Notes: generated from the letters alone by a model not told the origin. Positions 53,956 through 63,153 are shown, counted from the first letter of the stretch. The stretch: DNA of 64,000 bases from Puia sp. (GCA_031292515.1 JARLGZ010000068.1:78381-142380); one strand, 5' to 3'. Translations and numbers: made by a program.

Positions 53956-56721
53956 ATGAATTACGGACGCAAAATTAGTTCGAAATATATTCTGGCGTTG
54001 ATTTTTACTGCTTTATTCTTCTCAGTAACGTTCAATAGTCCTGCAAATTATTCAAAGCCGTCCGGTTTTGGTGATTCATTTATGAGCTCCCGCGACACAG
54101 TCCGGCCGGTTCATGTGCCTTTTCCGGCCCCGGCGGCCCAGGTTCTGCTCCCTCGGGATACCGTCGGCTGGCCACCCGCGTCGATCACCGATTCATTCCG
54201 CAAGGTCACTATTTCAAGGGAGGCGGTGCTCAGGGACTCCCTGGCCAAAGCGCGGGACACCTTCCCTTTTAAGATATCCAAAGACACCCTGGATGCGGCT
54301 GTCGACTATAAGGCCTCCGATTCGGCGGTCATGGACATACCCGGAAAGAAGGTCACCCTGTACAATAATGCCAACACCAAATACAAGGACCTTGATCTTA
54401 CCGCCTACAAGCTCCAGTTCGACCAGCAAAGGAATGTGATCGTCGCCTCTCACACCGTGGATACGGCGGGTAAACCCGTCGGGCTGCCGGTCATGATCAC
54501 GTCGGACAATAAGATGAACTCCGATTCCATCGTATATAGTATGAAGACCCAGAAGGGGATCACCAATGATACCTATACCACTTCCGGCGATATTTTTATA
54601 CATGGGGAAAAGATCAAAAAGGTCTCGAAGAACGAATTCTACGCATACCGGGGAACTTTCACCACCTGTAACCTGGACACTCCCCATTTTGCCTTCCGCG
54701 CCAATAAGATGAAGCTGATCAACAAGGAATTTGCCATTACGGGGCCCATCCATCCGGAATTCGAGGGTGTGCCCATCCCGATCTATCTTCCTTTTGGGAT
54801 CTTTCCGATCTCGCAGGGCCGTCATTCTGGTCTGTTGCCACCCCAGTTCACCAGCAGCGATCAGTATGGTATCGGGTTGGAAGGTCTCGGGTATTATAAG
54901 GTGCTCAGTGATAATTTCGACGTGACGGCCACGACCAATATCTATTCCTATGGGGGGTGGACCCTCTTCCTAAAGCCCGAATACCGGGTACGATACCGGT
55001 ATAGCGGCCAGCTCAATTTCACCCTGCAGAACACGCGCATATTGAATACGGCAGGTTCGGATGCCTATACCACGTCCAGGACCTTTAGCTTTTCCTGGAG
55101 CCATGTGGTGGACAGCAAGGCCCGGCCCGGGCAGAATTTCTCCGCCAATGTGAATATCGCGTCTACGAAGTTCAACCAGTATGTGCTGAACAACCCGACC
55201 CTGAACTACCAGAACCAGTTGAACTCTTCCATCACCTATTCGAAGACCTGGAACCAGAAATACAACCTGACGCTGAGCGCCAATCACAACCAGAACAACC
55301 AGACCCGGCTCATCAACGTGAGCCTTCCGAACCTGACATTCAGCGCGCCTACCATCTATCCTTTTGCGCAGAAGGATTTTGTGGGGAAGCCCAAATGGTA
55401 TGAGAAGCTGGGGGTCGGTCTGAACAGTACGGTCGCGGGAGCAACCAGTTTTTATGATTCCCTCTCATCCATCAAGCATATCATCGACACTTTCCAATGG
55501 GGAGCGCAGCATACCATCCCCATCAGCCTGTCCCTGCCGCCCATAGGTCCTTTCCAGATAGCGCCGGGGATCAGCTTCCAGAACAGGATGTATTCCCGCC
55601 GGATGTACCGGTATTGGGATGCCCTGAACAATAAGGTCGACACCCTGCAGATACAGAGAGGGCTCTTTTACGCCAATGACATGTCGTTCAGCCTGAGCCT
55701 CAGCACGGCGATCTTCGGGACTTTTCAGAATTTCGGGAAGGATAGTAAGATCGCGGGTCTCCGGCATGTTATCCGTCCGACGATCAGCTTCAGCTATAAG
55801 CCGAACCTTTCCGGCGTGGATCACTACTGGCTGCAGACAGACTCGACCGGCTATAAACAGCGGGTATCCTATTACGATGGAAGCACTTATGGAGCGTTTT
55901 CGGAGGGACGTTTCGGGGGGATCAACTTTGGCCTCGACAACCATATAGAAATGAAGGTCCGGTCCAAAAAAGATACGGGCGACGCGGCCGTCAAGAAGAT
56001 CACGCTGATAGACGGATTCGGGTTTACCGGCAGCTATAACTACCTTGCGGATTCGATGCGGTTGTCGCCGATCGCCTTCTATTTCCGGAGCACCCTGTTC
56101 GAGAAGATCAATATCACGGGAGGGGCTTCCCTGGATCCTTATAAGGTCGATTCCTCCGGGCGGGACACGAAATATTACAGCTGGCAGAACCGGTTCGCCC
56201 TCGGGCGGATCACGAGCGGAAACCTGGCGATATCGACGAGTTTCAAGAGCAAGCCAAAGGATGACAAACTCGCTAAAGAGCAAGAGCAAGCCAATTCCGA
56301 CCAGATCCCCATGACCCCGGAGGAGCAGCAGGCCCAGATGACCTATGTAAACAACCATGCGGCGCAGTTTGCCAATTTCAATGTGCCGTGGTCCGTCAAT
56401 ATTTCCTTTGCGCTTAATTATTCCAGGATTGCCCAGGCGAACTATACCTTTCTCACGACGCTTACGGAATCCCTGAACTGGAGCGGGGACTTCAACCTGA
56501 CGCCAAAATGGAAGATCGGGATGAACACTTATTACGATCTGAAATACGAGAAGATCAATTCGCTGACCATGTCGATCAGCCGTGACCTGCATTGCTGGCA
56601 GATGGCTATCAATGTGACGCCTGTGGGGATCAGCCACTCCTTCAATATCACCATCAGCCCCAAATCCGGCATTTTGCAGGACCTGAAGATCACGCGGGCT
56701 AAATACTTCTACGATCAATAA
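53956..56721 (+). CDS. lptD: Putative LPS assembly protein LptD
   Basis: With the ATG at 53956 the protein has 921 residues. The apparent frame start at 53941 is a TTG and is less likely. A signal peptide comes first, then a Pro/Asp/Ser-rich stretch, then an OstA-like domain (KKVTLYNNANTKYKDLDLTA). A large outer-membrane beta-barrel begins near LLPPQFTSSDQYGIGLEGLG and ends at LKITRAKYFYDQ. LptD inserts lipopolysaccharide into the outer leaflet. It is divergent from the amidase/MCE/OstA set, giving an envelope-assembly locus. The barrel end lacks the canonical final aromatic residue. Confidence 0.85.
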   Translation: MNYGRKISSKYILALIFTALFFSVTFNSPANYSKPSGFGDSFMSSRDTVRPVHVPFPAPAAQVLLPRDTVGWPPASITDSFRKVTISREAVLRDSLAKARDTFPFKISKDTLDAAVDYKASDSAVMDIPGKKVTLYNNANTKYKDLDLTAYKLQFDQQRNVIVASHTVDTAGKPVGLPVMITSDNKMNSDSIVYSMKTQKGITNDTYTTSGDIFIHGEKIKKVSKNEFYAYRGTFTTCNLDTPHFAFRANKMKLINKEFAITGPIHPEFEGVPIPIYLPFGIFPISQGRHSGLLPPQFTSSDQYGIGLEGLGYYKVLSDNFDVTATTNIYSYGGWTLFLKPEYRVRYRYSGQLNFTLQNTRILNTAGSDAYTTSRTFSFSWSHVVDSKARPGQNFSANVNIASTKFNQYVLNNPTLNYQNQLNSSITYSKTWNQKYNLTLSANHNQNNQTRLINVSLPNLTFSAPTIYPFAQKDFVGKPKWYEKLGVGLNSTVAGATSFYDSLSSIKHIIDTFQWGAQHTIPISLSLPPIGPFQIAPGISFQNRMYSRRMYRYWDALNNKVDTLQIQRGLFYANDMSFSLSLSTAIFGTFQNFGKDSKIAGLRHVIRPTISFSYKPNLSGVDHYWLQTDSTGYKQRVSYYDGSTYGAFSEGRFGGINFGLDNHIEMKVRSKKDTGDAAVKKITLIDGFGFTGSYNYLADSMRLSPIAFYFRSTLFEKINITGGASLDPYKVDSSGRDTKYYSWQNRFALGRITSGNLAISTSFKSKPKDDKLAKEQEQANSDQIPMTPEEQQAQMTYVNNHAAQFANFNVPWSVNISFALNYSRIAQANYTFLTTLTESLNWSGDFNLTPKWKIGMNTYYDLKYEKINSLTMSISRDLHCWQMAINVTPVGISHSFNITISPKSGILQDLKITRAKYFYDQ

Positions 56722-56742
56722 AGCCGGCCGGCCTCATCCGGA

Positions 56743-57528
56743 CTATTTCTTTGCGGTTTGTGACAGATAATAAGATTCCATGATCGAGAAGACCCTTTCC
56801 CTGAGGCTGTCTACCGTGTCATCGGGCCGGGCGGCGACGGGGTCGAGAAAGTGCATGGCCAGTCTATGCGGCCAAAGAAAGAATGTCTTGTCGGCGGGCA
56901 TCACTTTCCGGCTGTTAAAGATGAGGGCGGGGATGATCTCTTTGCCGGTCGTGAGCGCCAGGCGAAAGGCTCCGTTATGAAAGGATTTCAGGGGCTCCGC
57001 GCTCTTGTTCCGCGTGCCTTCCGGGTATAGGCACATGTGGAGGCCCATGTCGAGGGTCTCTTTCATTTTGGTGAAACTTTCGCGGCGGCTGACTTCGCTT
57101 TTGCGGTCTACGATGACGCTGCCGGTCCGGTACAGCATGCCAAACAGGGGAATGCGGGCCATCTCTATTTTGGCGATGGTCTTGTTGCCGCCGGGGATGC
57201 CCGGCGAGGTAACGGGCACGTCGATCAGCGAATTGTGGTTGCAAACGACGATATAGGTTGTGCCTTTTTTAAATTTCTCCTTGCCTTTGATCCGCAGCGG
57301 GCAGCCTATCAGCGTCAGGTATACGCCCATCCATACGCGGGAGAACCGGACGAATACATTCGTCTTTTGAGGATCGGGTCTGAACCAGGCGAAGGTCAGG
57401 AAGGGGATAAAAAAGATCAGCATGGTCGTTACGAACAGGAGGGCGCCCCATACGGCCCAGATCATCCCGAATATATTGCCGGCGATTCCAAAAGGAGGCC
57501 ATTTCTTTTCCAGCGATTTGTTTTCCAT
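56743..57528 (-). CDS. plsC: 1-acyl-sn-glycerol-3-phosphate acyltransferase
   Basis: Starting at 57528 (MENKSLEKKWP) the protein has 261 residues; an in-frame upstream ATG at 57609 would overlap ung and is rejected. Two hydrophobic segments precede the catalytic HX4D motif (VCNHNSLIDVP), and the later YPEGTRN (block III) follows. It transfers an acyl chain to lysophosphatidic acid in phospholipid synthesis at the inner membrane. It lies 31 bp downstream of ung on the same strand and ends 21 bp from lptD (convergent). Confidence 0.9.
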   Translation of the reverse strand: MENKSLEKKWPPFGIAGNIFGMIWAVWGALLFVTTMLIFFIPFLTFAWFRPDPQKTNVFVRFSRVWMGVYLTLIGCPLRIKGKEKFKKGTTYIVVCNHNSLIDVPVTSPGIPGGNKTIAKIEMARIPLFGMLYRTGSVIVDRKSEVSRRESFTKMKETLDMGLHMCLYPEGTRNKSAEPLKSFHNGAFRLALTTGKEIIPALIFNSRKVMPADKTFFLWPHRLAMHFLDPVAARPDDTVDSLRERVFSIMESYYLSQTAKK

Positions 57529-57559
57529 TGCGTGTTTGCCTTTTTGTGTTGGTCTTTTT

Positions 57560-58231
57560 CTACAGTTTCCAGTCGATCGGGTCGATCCTGTTGCCCACGA
57601 GATATTCATTGGTTTTCGAGAAATGGCGGCAGCCGAAGAAGCCTGCGTGAGCGGATAGAGGGGAGGGGTGGGCCGCTTTTAAAACGAGGTGTTTGGTCTC
57701 GTCGATCAGGCTTTGTTTCTCCTGGGCGAATTTACCCCATAGCAGGAAGACGATGTGTTCTTTCCGGGCGGAGACCTTTTCGATGACGGCATTGGTGAAA
57801 TCGGCCCAGCCGATCTTTGAGTGGCTCATGGGTTCGTTGGCCCGGACCGTCAGGGAGGCGTTCAGCAACAGGACACCCTGTTGCGCCCAATGTGTCAGGT
57901 TGCCGTGCTGGGGGATCGGCACGCCGGTATCCTGGTGCAGTTCTTTGAAGATATTTATCAGCGAAGGCGGCGGGGGCACGCCGTTCGATACCGAAAAGCT
58001 CAGTCCATGCGCCTGTCCCGGACCATGATAGGGATCCTGTCCCAGGAGCACGACTTTGACCTGGTCGAAGGGCGTGGTATTAAAAGCGTTGAAAATCAGG
58101 TTCCCGGGTGGGTAGATGGTCTTGCCGGACATTTTCTCGGCCTTTAGAAAGGCGACGATCTGCAAAAAATAGGGTTTGGTGAATTCCTGTTTTAGTGTCT
58201 CCTTCCAACTGGGCTCTATTTTTACATCCAT
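57560..58231 (-). CDS. ung: Uracil-DNA glycosylase (family 1)
   Basis: This 223-residue enzyme removes uracil from DNA. The active-site motif [18 protein letters not shown] starts near residue 64 with catalytic Asp and His. The second motif [16 protein letters not shown] lies near residue 185. Length is standard. A separate SMUG2-like glycosylase is encoded at 31.5 kb, so the window carries two uracil-glycosylase families. plsC follows after 31 bp and may be co-transcribed. Confidence 0.96.
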   Translation of the reverse strand: MDVKIEPSWKETLKQEFTKPYFLQIVAFLKAEKMSGKTIYPPGNLIFNAFNTTPFDQVKVVLLGQDPYHGPGQAHGLSFSVSNGVPPPPSLINIFKELHQDTGVPIPQHGNLTHWAQQGVLLLNASLTVRANEPMSHSKIGWADFTNAVIEKVSARKEHIVFLLWGKFAQEKQSLIDETKHLVLKAAHPSPLSAHAGFFGCRHFSKTNEYLVGNRIDPIDWKL

Positions 58232-58360
58232 ATTCCTGGCTTGAGGTTAAAGGCGGGCCGGCTATAAGGCGGCATCCTGCGCGGGCAAAGTTACAGATGT
58301 TTGGCCTTTTTGGCGGTCGCGTTTTTCCCGGATGGCTTTCCGGGATGGCTTTACCGGGGT

Positions 58361-60502
58361 CTAGGATACCTCTTCTTTCAGGGTGGCCCGGTTGTATTCG
58401 TCGATCAGCCTCCGCTGCAGGTCGTAGGAGACGGGAGTGTATTCGTGGAAGCGGGTCCTGAATTTTGCTCTTCCCTGGGTAAGGGAGCGCAGCGAAGAGG
58501 AATAGTCATGCATTTCGGCGAGCGGAACCCGGGCGATGACCTTTGTGAAGTGTCCTTCAGTATCCATTCCTTCTATAACGGCTCTGCGTGTTTGCAGGTC
58601 GCCGATGATGCTCCCGGTGAGGTCGTCGGGGCAGAGGATGGTGACGGACTGGACGGGTTCGAGGATCTGCGGGTCTGCCTGTTGAAAAGCCTGTTTAAAG
58701 GCCATGAGGCCGGCGATTTTGAAGGAGATATCGTTGGAGTCTACCGGATGCATTTTGCCGTCGTACACGCAGACCCGCACGTCGCGGACATAAGAGCCCG
58801 TGAGAGGGCCTTCGTGCATCTTCTCCATGATCCCTTTCAGGATGGAGGGCAGGAACCGGTGGTCGATGGCGCCGCCGACTATACAGTTCAGGAAGACCAG
58901 CTTGCCGCCCCATTCCAGTTTGTATTCGTCGCGGCCGCGGATCGTGAGACCTTTGGGGTCGGGCATTCCCTCGTACCAGGGCTCCACCTGCATATAGACT
59001 TCGCCGAACTGCCCGGAGCCGCCGGATTGTTTCTTATGCCGGTAGTTCGACTGGACGGGTTTGCGGATCGTTTCCCGGTAGGGGATCCGGGGACGGCTGA
59101 ACTGCACGCGGAGGTTCCTGGCGATATGCTCCAGCTTCCATTTGATCACGGACAGGTGCAGTTCGCCCTGGCAGTGGATCAGCGTCTGTTTCAGTTCCTG
59201 GGACACTTCGACGATGGCCGTGGGATCTTCTTCCTGGACCTGGTGCAGGGCCAGGGACAGCTTCTCTTCGTCGCCTTTCTGGGCGGGTTCGATGGCGATA
59301 CTCAGGAGGGGGGCCGGGAACTCTATGGGGGAGAGTTCAAAATGCCGACCCCGGGCATGGAGGGTATTGTTGACATGCGTGTGTTTCAGTTTTACCGTGG
59401 CCCCGATATCGCCGGCCGTGAGTTCGTTCACGAGGATCCGGCGGTTGCCTTCTATGACGAAGAGCTGGTTGAGCTTCTCGCTGACGCCGTTCGACTCGTT
59501 GACCAATTCCATCCCCGGTTTGAGGGTGCCGGAGCAGACTTTGAAAAAGGACATGTCGCCGATATGCGGCTCCGAGATCGTCTTATAGACAAAGATACAA
59601 GGCGGTCCGCCGGCATCGCAGGGTAGGGGTTCCCCCGAGAGGGTCTGCTGGGAGGGCATCTCGTTGGCGCTGGGGCATACATTGTCGATGAATCCCATGA
59701 GGCGGCCGCTGCCCATATTCTTCTTGGCCGAGAGGCAGAACAGGGGGAAGAGGTCGTGCCCGATCATGGCTTTTTTCAGGCCGGTCTTCATTTCGTCTTC
59801 GTCGAGTTCTCCTTTGTCGAAATATTGCTCCATAAGGGTCTCGTCGTTGCCGGCGATCGCTTCTATCAGCTCCTTGTGGAGACGGTCGGCCCGTTCTTTT
59901 TCGGCTTCCGGGATGGGGCATTTCTCCGGCCTGCCGCCGGAGTCGGGGAATTTATAGAGCGTCATGGTCAGGACGTCGACGATGGCGTTGAAACCCGGCC
60001 CGGTGGCAAGCGGGTATTGGACTACCACTACCGCGGGTCCGAAGTGGTCTTTGGCCTGGGAGACGGTCTTGTCGAAGTCGGCTTTGTCCTGATCGAGTTT
60101 GTTGACTGCGAGAATCATCGGTGTTTTGAACCGCTCCGTATAGTCCCAGATGATGTCGGCGCCCACTTCCACGCCGAAATTGGCGTTCAGCAGCAGTACG
60201 CCGGTATCCGCCACACGCAGGGCCGACAGCATTTCCCCCGCGAAATCGTCGTATCCCGGTGTGTCGAGTACGTTGATCTTGTAGCCCCGCCACTGGGTAT
60301 GGAGCAGTTTCGAAAAGACGGAATTGCCGCGTTGCTGTTCCAGTTCGTAAAAGTCGGAGACGGTATTCTTCTCTTCCACGGTACCGCGGCGGCTGACCAG
60401 TCCTGCTTCGAAGAGCATGCATTCCGCCAGGGTCGTCTTACCGGAACCGGCATGGCCGAGCAGGACTATATTCTTGACGTGAGAGGTGTCAAAGCTAGTC
60501 AT
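58361..60502 (-). CDS. EF-G paralogue (EF-G2-like)
   Basis: The 713-residue protein has the full EF-G domain order. The P-loop is GHAGSGKTT (residues 16-24) and NKLD is at 134-137. The motif that normally reads DTPGH in EF-G is DTPGY (Tyr84), so the catalytic His is missing. The switch-I region reads RGNSVFSK rather than the usual RGITI, which fits the EF-G2 paralogues of Bacteroidota described as lacking normal GTP hydrolysis. It is probably an alternative translocation factor for stress or starvation. It stands alone; no ribosomal-protein operon is near. Confidence 0.85.
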   Translation of the reverse strand: MTSFDTSHVKNIVLLGHAGSGKTTLAECMLFEAGLVSRRGTVEEKNTVSDFYELEQQRGNSVFSKLLHTQWRGYKINVLDTPGYDDFAGEMLSALRVADTGVLLLNANFGVEVGADIIWDYTERFKTPMILAVNKLDQDKADFDKTVSQAKDHFGPAVVVVQYPLATGPGFNAIVDVLTMTLYKFPDSGGRPEKCPIPEAEKERADRLHKELIEAIAGNDETLMEQYFDKGELDEDEMKTGLKKAMIGHDLFPLFCLSAKKNMGSGRLMGFIDNVCPSANEMPSQQTLSGEPLPCDAGGPPCIFVYKTISEPHIGDMSFFKVCSGTLKPGMELVNESNGVSEKLNQLFVIEGNRRILVNELTAGDIGATVKLKHTHVNNTLHARGRHFELSPIEFPAPLLSIAIEPAQKGDEEKLSLALHQVQEEDPTAIVEVSQELKQTLIHCQGELHLSVIKWKLEHIARNLRVQFSRPRIPYRETIRKPVQSNYRHKKQSGGSGQFGEVYMQVEPWYEGMPDPKGLTIRGRDEYKLEWGGKLVFLNCIVGGAIDHRFLPSILKGIMEKMHEGPLTGSYVRDVRVCVYDGKMHPVDSNDISFKIAGLMAFKQAFQQADPQILEPVQSVTILCPDDLTGSIIGDLQTRRAVIEGMDTEGHFTKVIARVPLAEMHDYSSSLRSLTQGRAKFRTRFHEYTPVSYDLQRRLIDEYNRATLKEEVS

Positions 60503-60660
60503 GGCAAGCTTATTTGTCTATAAGTTACTAAAACCGCCGGGTAATCCGAAATGTTTTTGGGGGCTGTGGGCGGAGGGCGGCAACCGCGACTGAATCAGCG
60601 GAACAGGCTGTCGTTTCACCCTGAAACAGGGGGCTTTTGGCGTTGAGCTGTTTAAAACGG

Positions 60661-60692
60661 TTTGGCCCCCTCGGAAAGATTTTCTAATTTTG
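60661..60692 (+). promoter_or_regulatory. Promoter for tRNA-Arg
   Basis: TTTG at 60661-60664, a 20-bp spacer and TAATTTTG at 60685-60692 are the best -33/-7 match in the window. The expected start of transcription is about 40 bp before the tRNA. Confidence 0.65.
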
Positions 60693-60742
60693 CCGCCGTT
60701 TGAGGGGGGAGATCCGAGTTACGAACTCCAGACGGTTGTTAC

Positions 60743-60816
60743 GACCCGGTAGCTCAGCTGAATAGAGCAGCTGCCTTCTAAGCAGCAGGTCATTGGTTTG
60801 AATCCAATCCGGGTCA
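60743..60816 (+). tRNA. tRNA-Arg (anticodon TCT)
   Basis: The cloverleaf is complete: acceptor GACCCGG/CCGGGTC (60743-60749/60809-60815), D stem GCTC/GAGC (60752-60755/60765-60768), anticodon stem GCTGC/GCAGC (60770-60774/60782-60786) with loop CTTCTAA (anticodon TCT at 60777-60779), and T stem ATTGG/CCAAT (60792-60796/60804-60808) with a T loop reading TTTGAAT. CCA is not encoded. A tyrosine integrase follows 158 bp downstream, so the 3' end of this gene is a likely attachment site. Confidence 0.95.
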
Positions 60817-60826
60817 CAGAAAGAGA

Positions 60827-60851
60827 GGGTTACGGTTCGTAATCCTTTTTT
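60827..60851 (+). terminator. Rho-independent terminator after tRNA-Arg
   Basis: GGGTTACG (60827-60834) pairs with CGTAATCC (60838-60845; one G-U) over a GTT loop, followed by TTTTTT. Confidence 0.8.
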
Positions 60852-60974
60852 CATTTTACCGAACCTTACTTTTCGACGCTGATTTTCAGCATTTTATAAC
60901 AGGGGGTCAAAATTTCATACTCGTACCTTTATTCAGGTAAAACATTTTGCAGATCGACAAAAATCGACAAAACT

Positions 60975-62303
60975 ATGTTTTTACCAATCAAACCCATCAT
61001 CGATCGGCGGCCCCGAAAGGACGGCACCAGCGTAATCACCATCCAGTATTGTTATTCTTCCGACCGGCGAACGTTGTTGTTCACCGGCTTGGCTGTTCCA
61101 CCCCGTTACTGGAACAAAAAGCTGCTGCGAATATCGCCGGAGCTGCCTACGGATTTCGGCAATCCTGAACAAATGAATCTTCGGTTGCAGCGGATGATCC
61201 GGGCTGCGGAGGATATCGTCTTGTTCGCCGTCCAAAAACAAATCGAGGACCCCGTGGAATTTTTAAAAAAAGTATTTCATCCGGAATTCGAATCGGGTTC
61301 CCTGCCTGAGAAGGCAAAGCAGCTAACCCAGGATGATACAAAGAAAAAAGAGGTCAATCTCGACTTCTTCTTTCAACTGGATGACTACATTAAAAGCAAA
61401 ACCCGGAAGGTTAGCACCGGGATGATGCGGACCTACAATGTCATGAAGAACCGGCTGCTGGCCTTTCAAAAATGGCGCAAGCAGAAAATAACCTTTACCA
61501 GCTTCGATTTCAATTTTTATGAAGACTTCGTCAATTACCTGACCTATGAGCATATGCACATGCGGAGGAATATCGCCATTCGCGGGCTGAAAAGGAATTC
61601 CGTGGGGACGAGCATCAAGCAGCTCCGCATCTTCCTGCGGGACAGGACACGCCGGAAGATCATCCCGGCCATTGATCTCAGTGATTTTAAGATCCTGGAT
61701 GAAGAGACGGACGCGATCTATCTGTCCGTGGAGGAAATCCGCACCCTATATAACCTGGACTTGTCCGGGCATCCGGAGTGGTCGCGATTCCGGGATCTCT
61801 TTGTTTTGGGCAGCTTTACCGGGCTGCGGTTTTCCGACTTCAACGGCATTAAGCCGGAAGACATCCGGAATGGGATGCTCTATAAGAAACAGGGCAAGTC
61901 CGATCATTGGGTCGTCATTCCCTTGCGCCCGGAAGCAAACGACATATTAATGAACCGCTTTAAACGGAAAGTGCCCCCAACCTCCAATGCAGAATTAAAC
62001 CGGTATATCAAGAAGGTCGGCCAGCTCGCGGGCATCAATATGCCCATCAAGGTCTCCTATAAGAAGGGCAACCAGGATATGGTAGCCGTTAAGCCCAAGT
62101 ACGCCCTGATCACCACGCATACCTGCCGCCGGTCGTTTTGTACCAATGAGTTCCTGGCCGGTACGCCTCCGGAGCTGATTATGAAAATCAGCGGGCATAA
62201 GAGCATTAAAGATTTTTATAAGTATATACGGATAACGCCGGAGGAAGCGGGTAAGCAAATAAGGGAGATATGGGAAAGGAGGGGGGAGATGGAAAAGGCT
62301 TAA
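60975..62303 (+). CDS. Tyrosine-type site-specific integrase
   Basis: The 442-residue protein has the Bacteroidota integrase layout: an arm-binding domain (about residues 1-100), a SAM-like core-binding domain (about 130-240) and a catalytic domain. The catalytic residues are Arg285 (GLRFSDF), His382 and Arg385 (HTCRRSF), His408 (GHKSIKDF) and the nucleophile Tyr417 in YKYI. Its location next to tRNA-Arg suggests that it integrates at that gene. No excisionase is recognised in the window. It is followed by lower-GC cargo. Confidence 0.92.
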   Translation: MFLPIKPIIDRRPRKDGTSVITIQYCYSSDRRTLLFTGLAVPPRYWNKKLLRISPELPTDFGNPEQMNLRLQRMIRAAEDIVLFAVQKQIEDPVEFLKKVFHPEFESGSLPEKAKQLTQDDTKKKEVNLDFFFQLDDYIKSKTRKVSTGMMRTYNVMKNRLLAFQKWRKQKITFTSFDFNFYEDFVNYLTYEHMHMRRNIAIRGLKRNSVGTSIKQLRIFLRDRTRRKIIPAIDLSDFKILDEETDAIYLSVEEIRTLYNLDLSGHPEWSRFRDLFVLGSFTGLRFSDFNGIKPEDIRNGMLYKKQGKSDHWVVIPLRPEANDILMNRFKRKVPPTSNAELNRYIKKVGQLAGINMPIKVSYKKGNQDMVAVKPKYALITTHTCRRSFCTNEFLAGTPPELIMKISGHKSIKDFYKYIRITPEEAGKQIREIWERRGEMEKA

Positions 62304-62371
62304 ATGCGACGTCACTATTGGGCGAATAGCCGAAAAACGCGAAATTTGTATCATCCTTCAAGCGATAGCAA

Positions 62372-62815
62372 ATGAAAAATAAAAAGGACTTTAACAAATG
62401 GCGGGCTGAGAAACTGGGATATGTTTATTTTTCCCGGCTTTCGGATTTGATCATTAATGAGCCTAATTTTAAAGAGCCATTGTTTGATTATTTGATTGAT
62501 ATTGGTGAAAACCAAAAACAAACCGGCCGGTTTTTTGGTGTAGAGGTCGAACCTTACAGTAATAACAAGCATAAGTTGGACGATGTATTAAATAAGGAAT
62601 ATAAAAATATCACCTTCCCTGCACTGTTGGTAATGTTTGACAATAAAATCGATCACGGGTATTATACCTGGATCAAAAGGCCGGTAAAGGATGGCCAGCT
62701 TATTTTTGATACGACCAAGAATGGCATTGAAGAATTAAATGATGATAGCTTAAACAAGATCGTGAATGAAGTGAAAGATTGGTATTCCTTGCAATATGTT
62801 GCTCAAGTTGAATAA
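62372..62815 (+). CDS. Hypothetical protein, possibly DUF4365-like
   Basis: This 147-residue protein is AT-rich compared with the core genome. Two features recall DUF4365-type proteins: a FFGVEVEPYSNN strand followed by a short loop, and a later ITFPALLVMFDN strand with a following aromatic YYTWI segment. Those proteins have a nuclease-like fold and often lie in defence or mobile contexts. The match is weak and no catalytic residues can be named with confidence. It lies 68 bp after the integrase and is the first cargo gene. Confidence 0.4.
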   Translation: MKNKKDFNKWRAEKLGYVYFSRLSDLIINEPNFKEPLFDYLIDIGENQKQTGRFFGVEVEPYSNNKHKLDDVLNKEYKNITFPALLVMFDNKIDHGYYTWIKRPVKDGQLIFDTTKNGIEELNDDSLNKIVNEVKDWYSLQYVAQVE

Positions 62816-62902
62816 ACCTTCAAATAATTGATAAGCGAAAATGTATGTATATCTGGTCTTTGAAATTTAGATACATCAACTAATGTGATGGTTGAGTATG
62901 TT

Positions 62903-63142
62903 TTACTTGTACTCAATTTTACAAGGCCTCCTGCCCAATTTCACGGCCTCATAGAGACTGACTTTTTCTACCTTTGTGGAGCAATGCGACAGACCTGGAC
63001 AAGTTTCTGACTTATGATAGACTACTGATTTGGGGCCGTTGCAAATGTATACATATGCCGGGGCGGGCTGTACAGGCAGGCTTTTTGAACTAGCAAAAAA
63101 AGATACGCTTAGTAATAACGGCAGCAATAATTTTTTGTACAT
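62903..63142 (-). CDS. Small exported protein with Cys/His motif
   Basis: The 79-residue protein has a clear signal peptide (MYKKLLLPLLLSVSFFAS, residues 1-18), then YICNGPKSVVYHKSETCPG, SHCSTKVEKVSLYEAVKLG and RRPCKIEYK. The spacing of Cys and His (C, H, C, C, C) recalls the small metal-binding knuckle seen at the ends of some secreted or competence-type proteins. Function is unknown. It is preceded by another small exported protein on the same strand (11-bp gap), so the two probably form a unit. Confidence 0.6.
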   Translation of the reverse strand: MYKKLLLPLLLSVSFFASSKSLPVQPAPAYVYICNGPKSVVYHKSETCPGLSHCSTKVEKVSLYEAVKLGRRPCKIEYK

Positions 63143-63153
63143 ATCGGTTCCTT

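Noticed and set aside
55465..56718. 417-codon minus-strand frame opposite lptD
   Set aside because: The opposite strand encodes LptD with a full domain order; the antisense frame has no family resemblance.
57529..57609. Longer plsC start at 57609
   Set aside because: It would overlap the ung coding end and adds residues that read like the ung shadow frame.
58301..59626. 441-codon plus-strand frame opposite the EF-G paralogue
   Set aside because: EF-G motifs on the minus strand are unambiguous; the antisense frame is a codon-bias shadow.
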